Below, in pieces: positions 44,481 through 55,856 of a stretch of 64,000 nucleotides of DNA. Below the pieces are notes generated by a model that had not been told where the DNA came from, ran no database searches, and saw only the letters and a list, made by a program, of their open reading frames with translations. Source of the DNA: Cycas panzhihuaensis (taxonomy: Eukaryota; Cycadophyta); assembly GCA_023213395.1 (NCBI GenBank), contig CM041465.1, positions 43,779,741-43,843,740 on the forward strand, read 5' to 3'. Made by a program: the position numbers and the translations under genes. Every line of letters starts with the position of its first letter. Position 1 is the first letter of the stretch.

Positions 44481-45040
44481 GTTCCGCTTTTCTAGTAAAA
44501 TTTCTTTTTCCCGTGCGATCCAATTCTGCTGATACTTCTCCAGTCGCTAAATATTCTGGTATTCCTTCATACCAGTCCGTTGGAACCGCTTCCACACTGA
44601 ATAAAGCTGTGTCTGGAAAGTCGTCTGGCACCCCCGTAGCTTTTTCTTCGTTTGTAATTCTTGACAACTGATCAGGAATGATATGGGCTTTACTAGGTTT
44701 CACAATGATCTTGAAAGAAAATTCCTGGAACAACATCAACCACCCACTGATTCGCCCTCGCATGATCGGTTTATTCACCAAATACATCAACGCTTGGTGA
44801 TCGACGAAAAACAAGAATGGATTTGATAATAGATAGTGTCAAATTTTTTGCAATGCGTATACCATGCCGAGTGCTTCTCTCTCTGTCGTCGTGTAGTTCT
44901 GCTCGGCTTTTGTGAGTTTTTGACTAGCAAAGTAGATTGGATGATCTGTCTTGTCGTTACTGGGCTGTGCCAATACGCATCCAATAGCGTATTGCGATGC
45001 ATCCACATGCACATGGAAAGTCTTCTTCCAATCTGGAAAT
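44481..45040 (-). pseudogene. Gypsy-A2 RNase H and connection
   Basis: Frames include HVHVDASQYAIGCVLAQP, TKAEQNYTTTEREALGMVYA and FFVDHQALMYLVNKPIMRGR. TGA stops at about 45037 and 44840 sit where Arg codons are expected (CGA to TGA). Confidence 0.9.
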
Positions 45041-46012
45041 CACAGTATAGGTGCTGCTACGATAGCTTGTTTCAATGTTTCAAACGCTTGTTGTTGTTCC
45101 TCCGTCCATGCCCATTCAATGCTCTTTTTCAATAGCTCCTCGAAGGGTCCTGATATATATGCATACCCCCTGATAAACTTTTTATAGTATCCCGTCAATC
45201 CCAAAAAATCTTTTAGTTGTTTTCTCGTAAGTGGCGTAGGGAAGTGCAGAATTGCAGATACTTTTGCTAGATCTGTCAGCAGTCCTTCCTTGCTGACTAT
45301 ATGCCCCAATAAGTTTCCGAAGGGTACCAGGAAGGTATATTTTTCTGGATTAAGACATAACTTGTTTTCACGGCACGTCTGCAACATTTCCCTTAGATTC
45401 TCCATGTGATCCTTTATCAGTCCATACAATGTCCATTCGTCTAGGAATACAGCAACTTTTTCTCCGATAAATTTCCAAAAGATATTGATTACAATACGCT
45501 GAAATGTAGCTGGTGCATTCGTGAGACCGAATGGCATCACTTTATATGCGTATGTTCCCCATTCCGTCACGAATGTGGTTTTTGCTTGATCCTCTGGGGC
45601 AATCTGCACTTGATTGTACCCGTTGAATCCATCGGTGAAGGAGTAAATCTCATTTCCTCCAACTGCTTCTAGAATATCCTCCGTAAAAGGTAACGGGAAT
45701 GGATCCTTCTTTGTTACCTTGTTTAGCTGTCTGTAGTCCACATGCATACAAATTTTCCCATTCTTCTTGGGAATCGCCACTCTGTGGCTCACCCAGTCAC
45801 TGTAGTCGATTTCGTAAATATAGCCTGTTTCCAATATTTTGTCGAGTTCGGCCTTCACCTTTTCTTTATATTTAGGATTCATCCGGTATGGCCTCTGTTT
45901 TACCGGTTTCGCATCTTCCACTAAGTCAATGTGATGCATTCCTATCTCCGGAGGAATGTCTTTCAGGTCCTTGTACGACCATGCAAATACGTCGCGGAAT
46001 TCCTCAAATAAC
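45040..46012 (-). pseudogene. Gypsy-A2 reverse transcriptase
   Basis: 299-codon open frame from GMHHIDLVEDAKPVKQRPYR onward, preceded by an in-frame TAG at 46012-46014 followed by CAG TTA. Motifs: IPKKNGKICMHVDYRQLN, MPFGLTNAPATFQRIV, and VAVFLDEWTLYG at the active site. There the second catalytic Asp is Glu (GAC GAA); Gypsy-A1 has FIDD. This substitution would be expected to cripple polymerisation. Next come FLGLTGYYKKFIRGYA and WTEEQQQAFETLKQ. Confidence 0.95.
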
Positions 46013-46014
46013 TG

Positions 46015-46995
46015 CTAGGCTTCCGCTACTGTCTGATGATCCCAATAGTTTCCAATTCGTATGAATTTGGGATTATCCTGACTGCCAACATTAATCTCTG
46101 TAGTTTTCAACTTAGTTACACCCACATCTTCTGTATTTCCGGTTTTATGTCCCGAAGTATCTTCTAACTTCCTCTCTCCAATATTGAGTTCTGTAAATTC
46201 TGCAGGGTAATTCATAACTTCTTCTTCTTCACTATGTACTGATTCTACCTCTTCTTGGTTTGTCAGGTTTTGTTCTAGTTTTATACTCATTAATCTAATA
46301 TGTTTTAGGATTCTATCTATTTCTTTGTTGTCAGAGGTATGCCTAAAGGTTTTTATAAAGGATTTCCTTAAGTTTCCCCAAGTCACATCTAAACTTTGTT
46401 CCTTTCCGAGGAACCAGTCCTTTGCTACTCTTCCCAGGGTATGGTAGAAATAGTTAGGCCAATTTTGTTTAGGTATACTTAAAGATATCCATTTTTGTTT
46501 ACACTTTTGTATATGTTCCCTAGGATTTTGACCTACATAGAATACTGGAGTGGCTAGTTGTGTTGGATGATCGAACCGAATTCGAAACATCGTTTGTAAC
46601 TCTTTCCAATTTTTAAGAATGGCTTGGTGGGCTAGGTACCAATACCAAGCTTTTCCCCGTAAGGTTAATACTAAGTCCTGTTGCCATTGGGTTTTATCCC
46701 AATTCCCATGTTCCATCCAATATTCAACACAATGCGTTAAGTGGGTAGTCCCATACAACTGCTCTCCGTAGAAGGGCTTAACATACTTCCCAATGTAAAT
46801 TTGGTGGTTTATTTCTTCTGGGATGATAATTCTACTGTCTAGACCAGAATCTCTAGAAGTACTTACCAGTGATCCTCCTTCCATTTCCCTGGTTTTGGCG
46901 CCAATGGTTGGAAGGGATCTGTTACTGGGTGGGTATACTTCTAAGGAAGAGGAGGAAGGAATATTACTTCCTTCCTCAGGTTGTAATAAGGGGGG
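46015..46995 (-). pseudogene. Gypsy-A2 second capsid-like module between protease and RT
   Basis: 290-codon open frame ending at the TAG before RT. About residues 25-160 look like a retrotransposon-gag capsid: HQIYIGKYVKPFYGEQ, HCVEYWMEHGNWDKTQWQQ, LVLTLRGKAWYWYLAH, WKELQTMFRIRFD, FYHTLGRVAKDWFLGKEQ and WGNLRKSFIKTFRH. An acidic linker follows (HSEEEEVMNYPAEF). The frame is separated from the protease frame by a run of ten G/C bases near 46990, a likely frameshift or miscalled homopolymer. The same module is present in Gypsy-A1. No knuckle is attached. Could bring pol into the particle, or be a duplicated gag (inference). Confidence 0.85.
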
Positions 46996-47941
46996 GGGGT
47001 AGGGAATCTACCTCAGGACCCACGCCTGATGTAGATGGGATGTCGGGATTACTATTAGCTACTAAAAAACTACAAAAAATATTAGGTAAACTAAGGGTTT
47101 GTTGGTCTAGTTTGTTGTCATCCCTTAAACTATCATTAGTCATCATATACTCAAAAGAATCTAAATTATCATCAATGTCTTTAGTTACACATTTAGATAA
47201 TAAATTACATCTATAAGAAGAAGAGTTTACTTCATATGCATCCTGCAGCCAATAATCCACGAACCTCATTCCGTGTTCGTCATCCGAGGAGTTGTATATT
47301 TCCCCGAAATAGGTCAGTTCTTTTTGCTGATAATTGGTTGATGTGGTGGGCTCTTTCGCCGTATGATAGAGATGTTCTTCCCCAATGGAAGAAAATGTTG
47401 TGTCGCTCATAACAGTCGTGCTGGATCCCTCGTCTGGTATCATCTCGATGGAGCTTCTTCCCAGCATCGGTAATACTACTTTATTTCCGTTATCTGATAA
47501 TATGAAGGTTACATTCTTCCAATTTTGGAGGCATTGCGTTTTATATAACCATGGCCTTCCCAAAAGTGCTGGATAGGGCGTTGCCCCTTTCTCCGTTTCT
47601 ACGATTGTGAAGTCAATTCTCACTACTATCCCTGCCACATCTACCTTGGTGTCGGCCAATCTCCCCATAGGTCGTACCAATAATTCGTTGGCCAATTTTA
47701 ACGAATATGTCGCCGCTTCCACCTTCGGGCTTCCCAGTTTCCGCCATGTCGAAGCTGGTAACACGTTTACCGCCGCGCCTCCATCAACGATTACTCTTGG
47801 GAATGTTTCTCCCAAGACCGTCATTGTTACCATCGGATTCATATCAAATGATGGCATTATTTGCTTCAAACTCTTTGTAATTCCACGCTGTAATACTCCT
47901 CCTTTTATCCAATCAATGACTTGGCATAGGGGGATGGTCAA
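46976..47941 (-). pseudogene. Gypsy-A2 protease and linker
   Basis: Retropepsin-like: VIVDGGAAVNVLPASTWRKL in place of D-[ST]-G-[AS], then YSLKLANELLVRPMGRLADT and LLGRPWLYKTQCLQNW, the usual LLGRPWL flap-side motif. The C-terminal 180 residues are a linker with YHTAKEPTTS and CNLLSKCVTKD. One continuous open frame. Whether D-G-G is active is uncertain. Confidence 0.88.
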
Positions 47942-50054
47942 TCAGAATCGTTTGACCAAATTTTCCATTAACAGCAGCATTCTTGGAATGTCTTCCACTG
48001 GCAATCCTTTAAACAGTTCCTCCATTTGCACCATTTTGGGCTGCACCTTAGGTTCTTCCGATAGATTCTCTTTTTCTTTCTGTTTACTCTTCCGTACGTA
48101 TACGTACTTAGTCTCTGGTTTTCCCATCGGTAATGTATTCTCTTCCCGGACTAGGCCATCCAATACTTGTTTTGTTTTTTTGAATCAATCCATTTCTATT
48201 GACGGATCCGGATATCCTTCATTCAGTTTCTCCTTCTGTTTATTTTGGAGTTTGACGTTTTTGGTTTCTGGTATGATCGTCATCAAGTTGGTGGCTTTGG
48301 CCTTTCCTTTGCAATCCTCCGTTTTATGGTCACTTGGGCCACTGATTGTACATCTGAGCGGCACATTCATATTCACCTTCATTGGCCATTCTGACTTGCA
48401 GTGCCCAAACTGCAAATAGATGAGGCATCTACCCATTGGTGGTTTTTTCCTCGAGGGCTCTTGTGTGCCCCTCGTTGTGTACACATTTCGAGGTGGGTTG
48501 CCTCCCCTTCCCCTACCTCGTCCTCTGTAGGCCTTTCCCCCGGGATTATAGAAACAATCCTTGGTTGTATGCGTATCGACATCGCATATATGGCACCATT
48601 TGTCCTGTTGGTGCAACGCACTATTTTTTAAATTCAATTCACATTCTTTAGTGGTATGTGAATTTTCTTCACAGATGTGGCACCATTTGGTTATTCTTCC
48701 TGCACGGTCCTTCTTTTTCGTTGTTTCTTCTTCTTCTCGGTTATTTCTGATTTTTAATCTGGCCACTTCTTTCCTTAAAGCTTCCAACTCCGATTCCTCT
48801 TCTACTATCCCCACCTGGCAGAAGGGTCGGTTATACTGATTTTGTTTAAGTTCTCTAATCTCATCTTGTAATCTCAGTAGCAAGGAGTCATGTCCTCTTG
48901 CCTGTGCATCTATTTCCATTTCAAAATCCAACGCTAGATCTTGGGCATTCTTAAACGATTTCAATGGATGAGCATGCATCATGGCTCTCAATTTCTCATT
49001 CAGACCTCTCACAAAATAGTTTTTCATATTGTGGTCCGTTATTGTCTCGTTAATCATCTTTGGTCGCAATGATTTTCATTCTGCTAATGTAGGTTAGTAC
49101 TGATTCTCCCGACCTTTGTTTGATTTCTCTCAATGCGATTTCCACTGCTTCGTTACTACGGAACTTTTGAAATCTTTCCTCGAATGCTTTCTTAATCTTT
49201 GCCCATGGCTCATTCTTGTTCGTTTCTTTGTACCATGCCAAGGGTACTCCTCTCAACATACAGGCGAATCTTGCTTTGATTTCATCCTCGTCTGAAATCT
49301 TTTTCACATCAATGAGATTCTGAAAGAGATGTACATGTTCAGCTGCATCTGAAGTGTCGTTAAAAATCAGTTTCCCAAAATCTCTATAATCATCCATTTT
49401 GGGAGATTGCAACGGTGTCCCACCTGGTGGTGATTTTTCCTTTCTCCCCTCCTTCGGAGATGCACTTGGAGTGCCTACTGCTGTATTATCTTTCCCAAAC
49501 AGTGGATTCTTAAATGGAGTTTTGATGTGTATAGGTTCCACTACACCTGGCACTTGTATAGTTAATGGTGTCACTGTAATATACGATTGATTAGATCCCT
49601 TTTCTGATGAATCTTCAAAAAGTTGTCTCGTGAGCTTATTCTCCCAATATGCCGAGGGACCTTCCTCCGCCTTCTTTTCACTGTCACTTGGGTCCTTCGG
49701 ACTGTCCTCCACAGGTATACTTCCCTCTTTTAAGGTTTCTTGATGCTTTTAATCCACTTTTGGTTTCCCTTCAATTTCTGGGCTAAACAAATCATCTCTG
49801 ATTGGGGCTGGTGTCAATACCATACGTTCGCCATGAGTTTCCTCTTCCTATTCTTGAGGTGTCTGGGCTCCACTTGCCTCAAATCCTTCAACGGACTGTC
49901 CCTTAGTCTCGTCGTTCTGCGAACTTAATCTCCTCACCCTTCTGAGTTTTGATTCCTTTGACCATCTTAATGCCCTTTGTCTGCTGGTCTCCTTTTCCTT
50001 GGGTGAAGTATCCTTTTGGGGATCTTCCGACCTTGAAGGCCTCTTAGGTGGCAT
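47942..50054 (-). pseudogene. Gypsy-A2 gag with four zinc-knuckle-like motifs
   Basis: Starts MPPKRPSRSEDPQKDTSPKE at 50054. Capsid (49050-49712): FGKLIFNDTSDAAEHVHLFQ, FACMLRGVPLAWYKETNKNE, AFEERFQKFRSNEAVEIALR. After a one-base frameshift at about 49065: FVRGLNEKLRAMMHAHPLKS and a coiled-coil-like part. Knuckles: WCHICEENSHTTKEC, WCHICDVDTHTTKDC, CLIYLQFGHCKSEW (degenerate here, intact in Gypsy-A1) and CTISGPSDHKTEDC. An RGRGRGRGGN box sits between two of them. Stops at about 49847 and 49747 break the N-terminal part. Confidence 0.93.
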
Positions 50055-50176
50055 TGGAAGGTCCCCTGGCTGCCGGTGGCTTAGTTCTGACCGCCATCAC
50101 GACGGCACTGCCTGTGGTCCTCTGCCCTTTACACATTCCTTTCCCTGAAACTCCTAGGCCCTGTCCCTCCTCAACG

Positions 50177-50196
50177 GACGTAGGCAACGGAACCAA
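50177..50196 (-). promoter_or_regulatory. Gypsy-A2 primer binding site
   Basis: Minus-strand TTGGTTCCGTTGCCTACGTC directly after the LTR; not initiator-Met type. Confidence 0.65.
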
Positions 50197-50459
50197 TGTT
50201 GACTTATTGAAGGATATCTTATTACACTTATGAGATAACCACACTTGTCAAAGTTACACAGTGCTATAGTCTAGTCAGGATACTGTCAACATGGTTATTC
50301 ACATACATTCCACAGATATTTCACAGAATTATACCACAATGGTACACAAAGACGTAATTCAACACATACTCAGCATTTCATCATCACAACACAAGAATAC
50401 ACAGCTTTCCACGTAACTCTTCCTTTTATTAAGTAATCAGTTTAATTACACAGAGGCTG
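50197..50459 (-). repeat. Gypsy-A2 5' LTR, first part on the plus strand
   Basis: 263 bp, continues at 56360-56920. The last five bases, GGCTG (50455-50459), are the TSD of the inserted chromovirus/TRIM unit. Confidence 0.95.
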
Positions 50460-50786
50460 TGTAATGAACCGTTACACCAAAACCCTGAGGTGTTAATGAA
50501 GAGGGCCCTCCACCAAGTAGACCATTACCTCCCCCCCTCGGTTCAAACGGGCTAGCCCCGCCTAGCCCCGCTTTCACCGGCGTTCATGCGCCCCACAGGC
50601 CCCGGCTACGACGGCGTTTTGCGCATCGGCGACATTTGGCGCATCACCCCACCGCCCCCATAAGCGGTGTTGCCCCCACGAGATTTGAACCCGGGTCTTG
50701 GCTCTAATACCACTTGTAATGAACCGTTACACCAAAACCCCGAGGTGTTAATGAAGAGGGCCCTCCACCAAGTAGACCATTACCCA
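50460..50786 (-). mobile_element. TRIM-1: miniature LTR retrotransposon joined to the chromovirus
   Basis: 327 bp. Terminal direct repeats 50460-50531 and 50715-50786 (72 bp each, one substitution plus a changed terminal dinucleotide). On the minus strand the right repeat is followed by AG and the PBS TGGTATTAGAGCC; a purine tract GAGGGGGGG precedes the left repeat. The interior is GC-rich and codes for nothing. The LTR end CGGGGTTTTGGTGTAAC is shared with TRIM-2 (61403-61726). It has no TSD of its own; see the joint TSD of the composite. Confidence 0.85.
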
Positions 50787-50788
50787 CT

Positions 50789-51281
50789 TGTAGCGGAAGC
50801 TTTTAACTTAATTCAGAAATAACTCAACAATTCGCAGATACTGGTCTAATATAGATTTCTTCAATCTCAAATAATAATGAACATAGGAAATTCACCATAA
50901 AACACCGAAATAAAGTAATGGAAATAGTACTAATAAAGGTAAATATATTGTGCAAAATATAAACAAAGTATCCTTCTTGAACGATCGCCTTCGAGTAGAA
51001 TCCTCCAAATATCTCGGGGCCAAAAGGCGAGCCAATCGCAGCCCTAGAGCCGAAATCAGAAGAGATCAATCCAAGTGATGATACCAAATGAGGGCTTTGC
51101 TCTCTATTTATAGTGGCGGATTATCTTGTTTGAAGTTGGCTGACTAAGATAGTTCACCGGGAGTGAACCATTAATGAAGTCGGCGGAAGACCGGCTTCTT
51201 GGTCGGCTAATATTCCTGCTCATTTCGGGGTTTAAGTCGGTTGATGTGCCCCTAAAGAGAGGGTTTTCCTAGAACGCAACA
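50789..51281 (-). repeat. Chromovirus 3' LTR
   Basis: 493 bp, plus strand TGTAGCGG to GCAACA. Differs from the other copy by many single-base gaps at GC or GCC sites. Confidence 0.95.
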
Positions 51282-51312
51282 AGTCCCCCCCCCCGGAAAC
51301 AATGCTTTGCCC

Positions 51313-51735
51313 TCAAAGCATTGGTAGCTTTGGAAATTGTTGTATCCATTCGTCTGATTCCCATGTCGCGTCTTCTATATCCAATGTCTGCCATTTTATG
51401 AGGTACTCTTTGATTTGTCTTGTTCGAAGTTGCCTGATGCGAATTTGGAGTATCCCTTCTGGTTCTAGCATAATTTTTCCTTCTTCATTGAGTTCTGGCA
51501 AGGATGTTTGTGGTACTATCTTATCGCCAATCTTTTTCTTCAGGCATGAAACATGAAAGGTATCATGGATCTTGCTTGTTGTCGGTAAATTAAGTTTGTA
51601 GGCTACTTCCCCAATTCTATCAAGTATTTGATATGGTCCAAAATATCGGGGAGCAAGCTTTTGTGTCTTCGTCTTGTTCAATGACGTTTGTTTGTATGGT
51701 TGTAACCGGAGAAAAACCCAATCATCTTTCTCCAA
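51313..51735 (-). pseudogene. Chromovirus integrase C-terminus and chromodomain
   Basis: DWVFLRLQPYKQTSL, LAPRYFGPYQILDRIGEVAY, HDTFHVSCLKKKIGD, then a chromodomain (EYLIKWQTLDIEDATWESDE). Chromodomains of this kind target insertion to modified chromatin. Open for 140 codons. Confidence 0.93.
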
Positions 51736-52800
51736 CCTCCTTTACGATCATTGCGCATCGCTTCTTTGCTTCATCCTGCTCCTTGCCATTGCTAAATTGT
51801 CCTTAAGAATTCTAATGGTGTCTTCCATTTAGTTTTGGTGTTCTTGGACGCTTGAACTGGGATGATCCATTCCATGTCAATAGAGATGGCTACGGTATCC
51901 GTAAGAGCCCGGAATGGCGTCATCTTGGTGGAACAGTGGTATGTTGTATTATACCACCACTCGGCCAGGTGTAGCCACTTGTGCCATCGATTTTGTTTAT
52001 CGGCGAAATTCCTCAAATAACCTTCTAGACATTTGTTGACTATCTCAAATCATCCATCGGTTTGGGGATGGTACCTGTGCTCATGTGTAATTTTGTACCG
52101 CAATTCTAAATAAATCCTTCCAAAATTTACTAGTAAACTTTGGATCCCTATCGCTAACAATACTTTTAGGGAATCCATGTAGTCTATGGATTTCTTTCAT
52201 GTATAGTTCTCACACGTCACTTGCCTTTCTTGACCGTAGCCCTCGAAAATGGCTATACTTTGTTAATCTATCGATTGTGACAAAGATTGCGTCTTTACCT
52301 TCCGATTTGGAGACAGAACAAAATCCATTGAAATTTCTTCCTATTTTTGGTTGGGAATTGGTAGGGGTTGTAAGAGACCTGGGGTCTTTACACATTCTAC
52401 CTTATTCCGTTGACAAATGTCACATTCTCATCACAAATTTTGACGTCGATTTCGAGCCCTTCCAAAAGTACGACGCTTTTATCTTCCGATATGTCTTGTC
52501 TATACCGTGTGGCTCCTCGGGACCGAATGTGCTTCTTGCAAGATAATTTCCTTTAATTTGGAATTTTGGGAATGCGATTTTGCCATTCCTAAGAATCGAC
52601 GCCTTTTGTTGGTATTTATCCAATTACTCCCCTTCATGTTATCTAGGAGTTTTTGATATCTTGGATCCGCCATATATTCCGCTCTAATGGATTTTAACCA
52701 TGAGGGCATAATTGTTGATATCAACCGCAATGAGGGACCTTCTTTCGCTTCATCCGGGATTCTTGATAATGCATCTTTATAATGTTCTCTTTGCCTTTCT
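51736..52800 (-). pseudogene. Chromovirus integrase zinc and core region
   Basis: In mixed frames: QEAHSVPRSHT (zinc-binding start), FVTIDRLTKYSHF, WHKWLHLAEWWYNTTYHCST and MTPFRALT. Too shifted to check the full triad by eye. Confidence 0.85.
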
Positions 52801-53983
52801 TGTATACTATTGTGAAATCGAAATTCGCAACTTCATCGACCCATTTTGTTGCTCATCGGACAATGTCTTACATCGAGGAAGTATTTCGCATCTATCGTGA
52901 TCCGTGCGCACTTGAAAGGAATTTCCCAATAGATATTGTCGCCATTCTTTGGATGGCGTGCATGATAGCGAGCATCTCCTTATCATATATGGGTTTGAGT
53001 TTTCTCTGTTATTTAACTTCCGACTCTCATAAGCTATTGGTCTTTCATCTTGGAGTAAGACTGCTCCTATCCCGAATCCTGATGCATCACATTCCAATAT
53101 GAATGGTTTCGAAAAATCAGGGGTTGTTAACACTGGAGTCAAGTATCATGGCCTTCTTAAGATTACCGAAAGCTTCTTCTGCTTTCAGGTTCCAAACAAA
53201 TGCATCTTTCTTTGTTAAATCCGTGAGGGGTCGCTAGGTGTGCATAACCCTTTATAAACTTCCTAACAAATCCTGTTGTCCCCAAGAATCCTCGAATTCT
53301 TTGTAACACTTGTGGGGTTGGCCAATTGACAATTGCTTGTATTTTCTTTGGATCAATCCTTATACCTTCTCTAGTTATGATATGGCCTAAGTATTCTAGT
53401 TCTTCCTTTGCAAACGAACATTTCTTCTTGTTGGCAAAGAATTGATTATCATGCAAAATTCCGAAAACGTTTTTCAGGTGTTCTAGATGCTCTTGCCATG
53501 TCTTACTATAGATTAAGATATCATCAAAGAAAATTAACACGAATTTGGGTAGGACTTGCCTGAAAGTATCGTTCATGGTGCTCGAATGTTGCCTCAAGGC
53601 TTGTTAATCCAAATGGCATGACCTTAAATTCAAATAGGCCTTCATGTGTTCTAAACGCTGTCTTGTAGACGTCTTCTTCTTTTATCCGGATTTGATGATA
53701 TCCTGAGCGTAAATCAATTTTTGAAAAGTAATTTGCTCCGTGAATTTCGTCCAATAGATCGTCAATGCGAGGGATCTGCACTATTCTTGACTGTTAATTG
53801 ATTGAGACCTCGGTAGTCTACACACATTCTATATGAACCATCCTTTTTTGTACTGATAACAACTAGGGCTGCGAACGGGCTTGTGCTAGGGGTAATACTC
53901 CCTTGGGATAGGAGTTCACTTGTGATTTTCTCGATTTCTTTCCGTAAATGATACGGATGTCTATATGGTCGAACGTTGATCAA
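52801..53983 (-). pseudogene. Chromovirus reverse transcriptase and RNase H
   Basis: [64 protein letters not shown] and [19 protein letters not shown] with both catalytic Asp. RNase [39 protein letters not shown]. Three frames cover the region, so at least two indels. Confidence 0.93.
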
Positions 53984-54069
53984 GCCCGCACCGGTATAAG
54001 TTCAATTGCATGTTGATTTTCTCAAGAGGCGGTAGTCCTTTCGGTTTATCGAACACGCCTTGTATTCTT

Positions 54070-54609
54070 CTATAATTTGTTGAATCTCCGTGGAGTATCC
54101 TTGATTTCAACCTTATAGCATGTCATAATATATGCCGATGGGTTTTTCCCGAGTATCTTCTCCATTCGTGTGATGAGACTAGTTGTACTTGGTGGTGTTG
54201 CCGTTCGCAATCGATACTTACGTCCTCCTTGGCGAAAGCACATAAATCTGGTCATATAATTAGTGACTATATTACCCAGAGTTTGAAGCCACCGGATTCC
54301 CAATACTGCATCCACGCCACCGATTTGCATTGCAAACATGCATGTGTTTGTGCAATATTCACCCATCTCAGAATTAATTTTTGCAAAATCCTCCGCACTT
54401 GTTGTTTTGCCATTTGCAATTGACACTTGGAATGTATTTATTGGTTCTATTTTAACACCAAGCATCTTTGCGCTTGCCCTATTTATAAAGTTATGTGTAC
54501 TACCACTATCGACTAGAATTGCGACAGTGCCCCTTTTATCATCCCTTGGAATCAAGTGTTTGTGGTGTAACACTTTGTCCTGTAATTGCTTGGAGTGATA
54601 TGTGTACAT
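54070..54609 (-). pseudogene. Chromovirus protease
   Basis: AILVDSGSTHNFINRASAKM is the intact active-site box; VDAVLGIRWLQTLG is the conserved C-terminal motif. 179 codons open. Confidence 0.93.
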
Positions 54610-55769
54610 TTTCGATTATCTAGCTCCAATAGTTCGTCTACTTGACTTCCTCCGCTTTTCTTCAACTTCTTCATGAATTTCCTGTGCTTCTTCTTCCTCC
54701 GATATTATTGTATCTTGATTATTAATCATATATACCTTCTTGCTTAGCATTGATGTTCGCGATTCCATTTTCGCCCGCATTTAAAACAAGTTCCTTTCCT
54801 CATGTGCTCTTCCTTTGTTGATGTCTCTTGATTACTTCTAATTGTTAATGGAGCCTCCGCTTTAGTTCCCGACTGCTCCAGGTTTGGGTTAAATCCTTGT
54901 GCGCTTTCATTCTACGTGTGAACGTAGGTCTAGTTTCCGTAGTTCGCTTCCACGCATCTTGTTTTGATTGCTGAGTGTAATGTTGGCACCTCCATTGCTT
55001 TTAGACGATATCTTATTGGAGGTTTTAATCCGCTAATGTATGTTTCGAAGGAGTTACGTGGTACTGCGGTTGTCAATTAGACATTGTAACACCGAAATTG
55101 TTCGATGAACTCTTGGACCGAGCTAGTTTCTTTGTAACTTGTTAGTCAAGCAAAGTAGTTTGTACTCCATGAGTCTTCATATTGGGTTATGAGCCCATGC
55201 TTCATGTTCCGACTTTACTGTTTCCCACTGGTTCGAAGCCACCATGAATACCATTTCAAGGCTCGACCGTACAAATGTAATGATGCCAGAGATACTTGCT
55301 CGTGTTCTGGTATCGCGTAGACTGAGAAGTAAGTTTCCATCTGTAGGATCCATCCTCTTATATCCCTCGATTTATCGAGGTCAAATTTCTCTAAGCTGAT
55401 CTTTGCCATTGTCAACCCTTCGTTATTCTTGCAGTTTCTTCTTTGATATTCTCCTCCTGTTTTAAATCTTCCTTCGAAATTACTTGTATTTCCTTGTTCT
55501 ATTTCCTTTTCTTGTTTGGCCCATATCGGTTCTGCTTGTGGTCCGTCCAATTTCATGTTGATTTTATGCATGAGATCTGAGAGGCCTGCTAACGAGGCTA
55601 GGATTTCCTTTCCTACTTCGTCTGAGGCGATATGTTCCTGACTGGATTGGCCTTGGCCAGTCGACATCTTCTTTTGTTGTATAACCTTCTTAGAGCGTAA
55701 CTCCGTTTGGGCTCTTCTCAAAAATCCACGGGCGGGAGGGTGGGGAAATTTTTCACTTCCTTCTCGCAA
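54610..55769 (-). pseudogene. Chromovirus gag
   Basis: Capsid in 55215-55769: FDLDKSRDIRGWILQMETYF and LHLYGRALKWYSWWLRTSG. The C-terminal part is frameshifted. The zinc knuckle CFKCGRKWNREHQC is readable near 54770. Confidence 0.88.
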
Positions 55770-55856
55770 AAATTTTCGCCCTTTCGAAAAAAAATTCGAC
55801 TATATTCTCCGGAGACACTTTTCCACGTGATAGCTTGATTTAAGCTCGATACCACT

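Noticed and set aside
47607-48419. 270-codon plus-strand ORF opposite Gypsy-A2 protease/gag
   Set aside because: Shadow of the real minus-strand coding region; composition mirrors it.
50460-50786. Solo insertion of TRIM-1 into the chromovirus LTR
   Set aside because: No TSD around the TRIM, while one TSD (GGCTG) encloses both elements.
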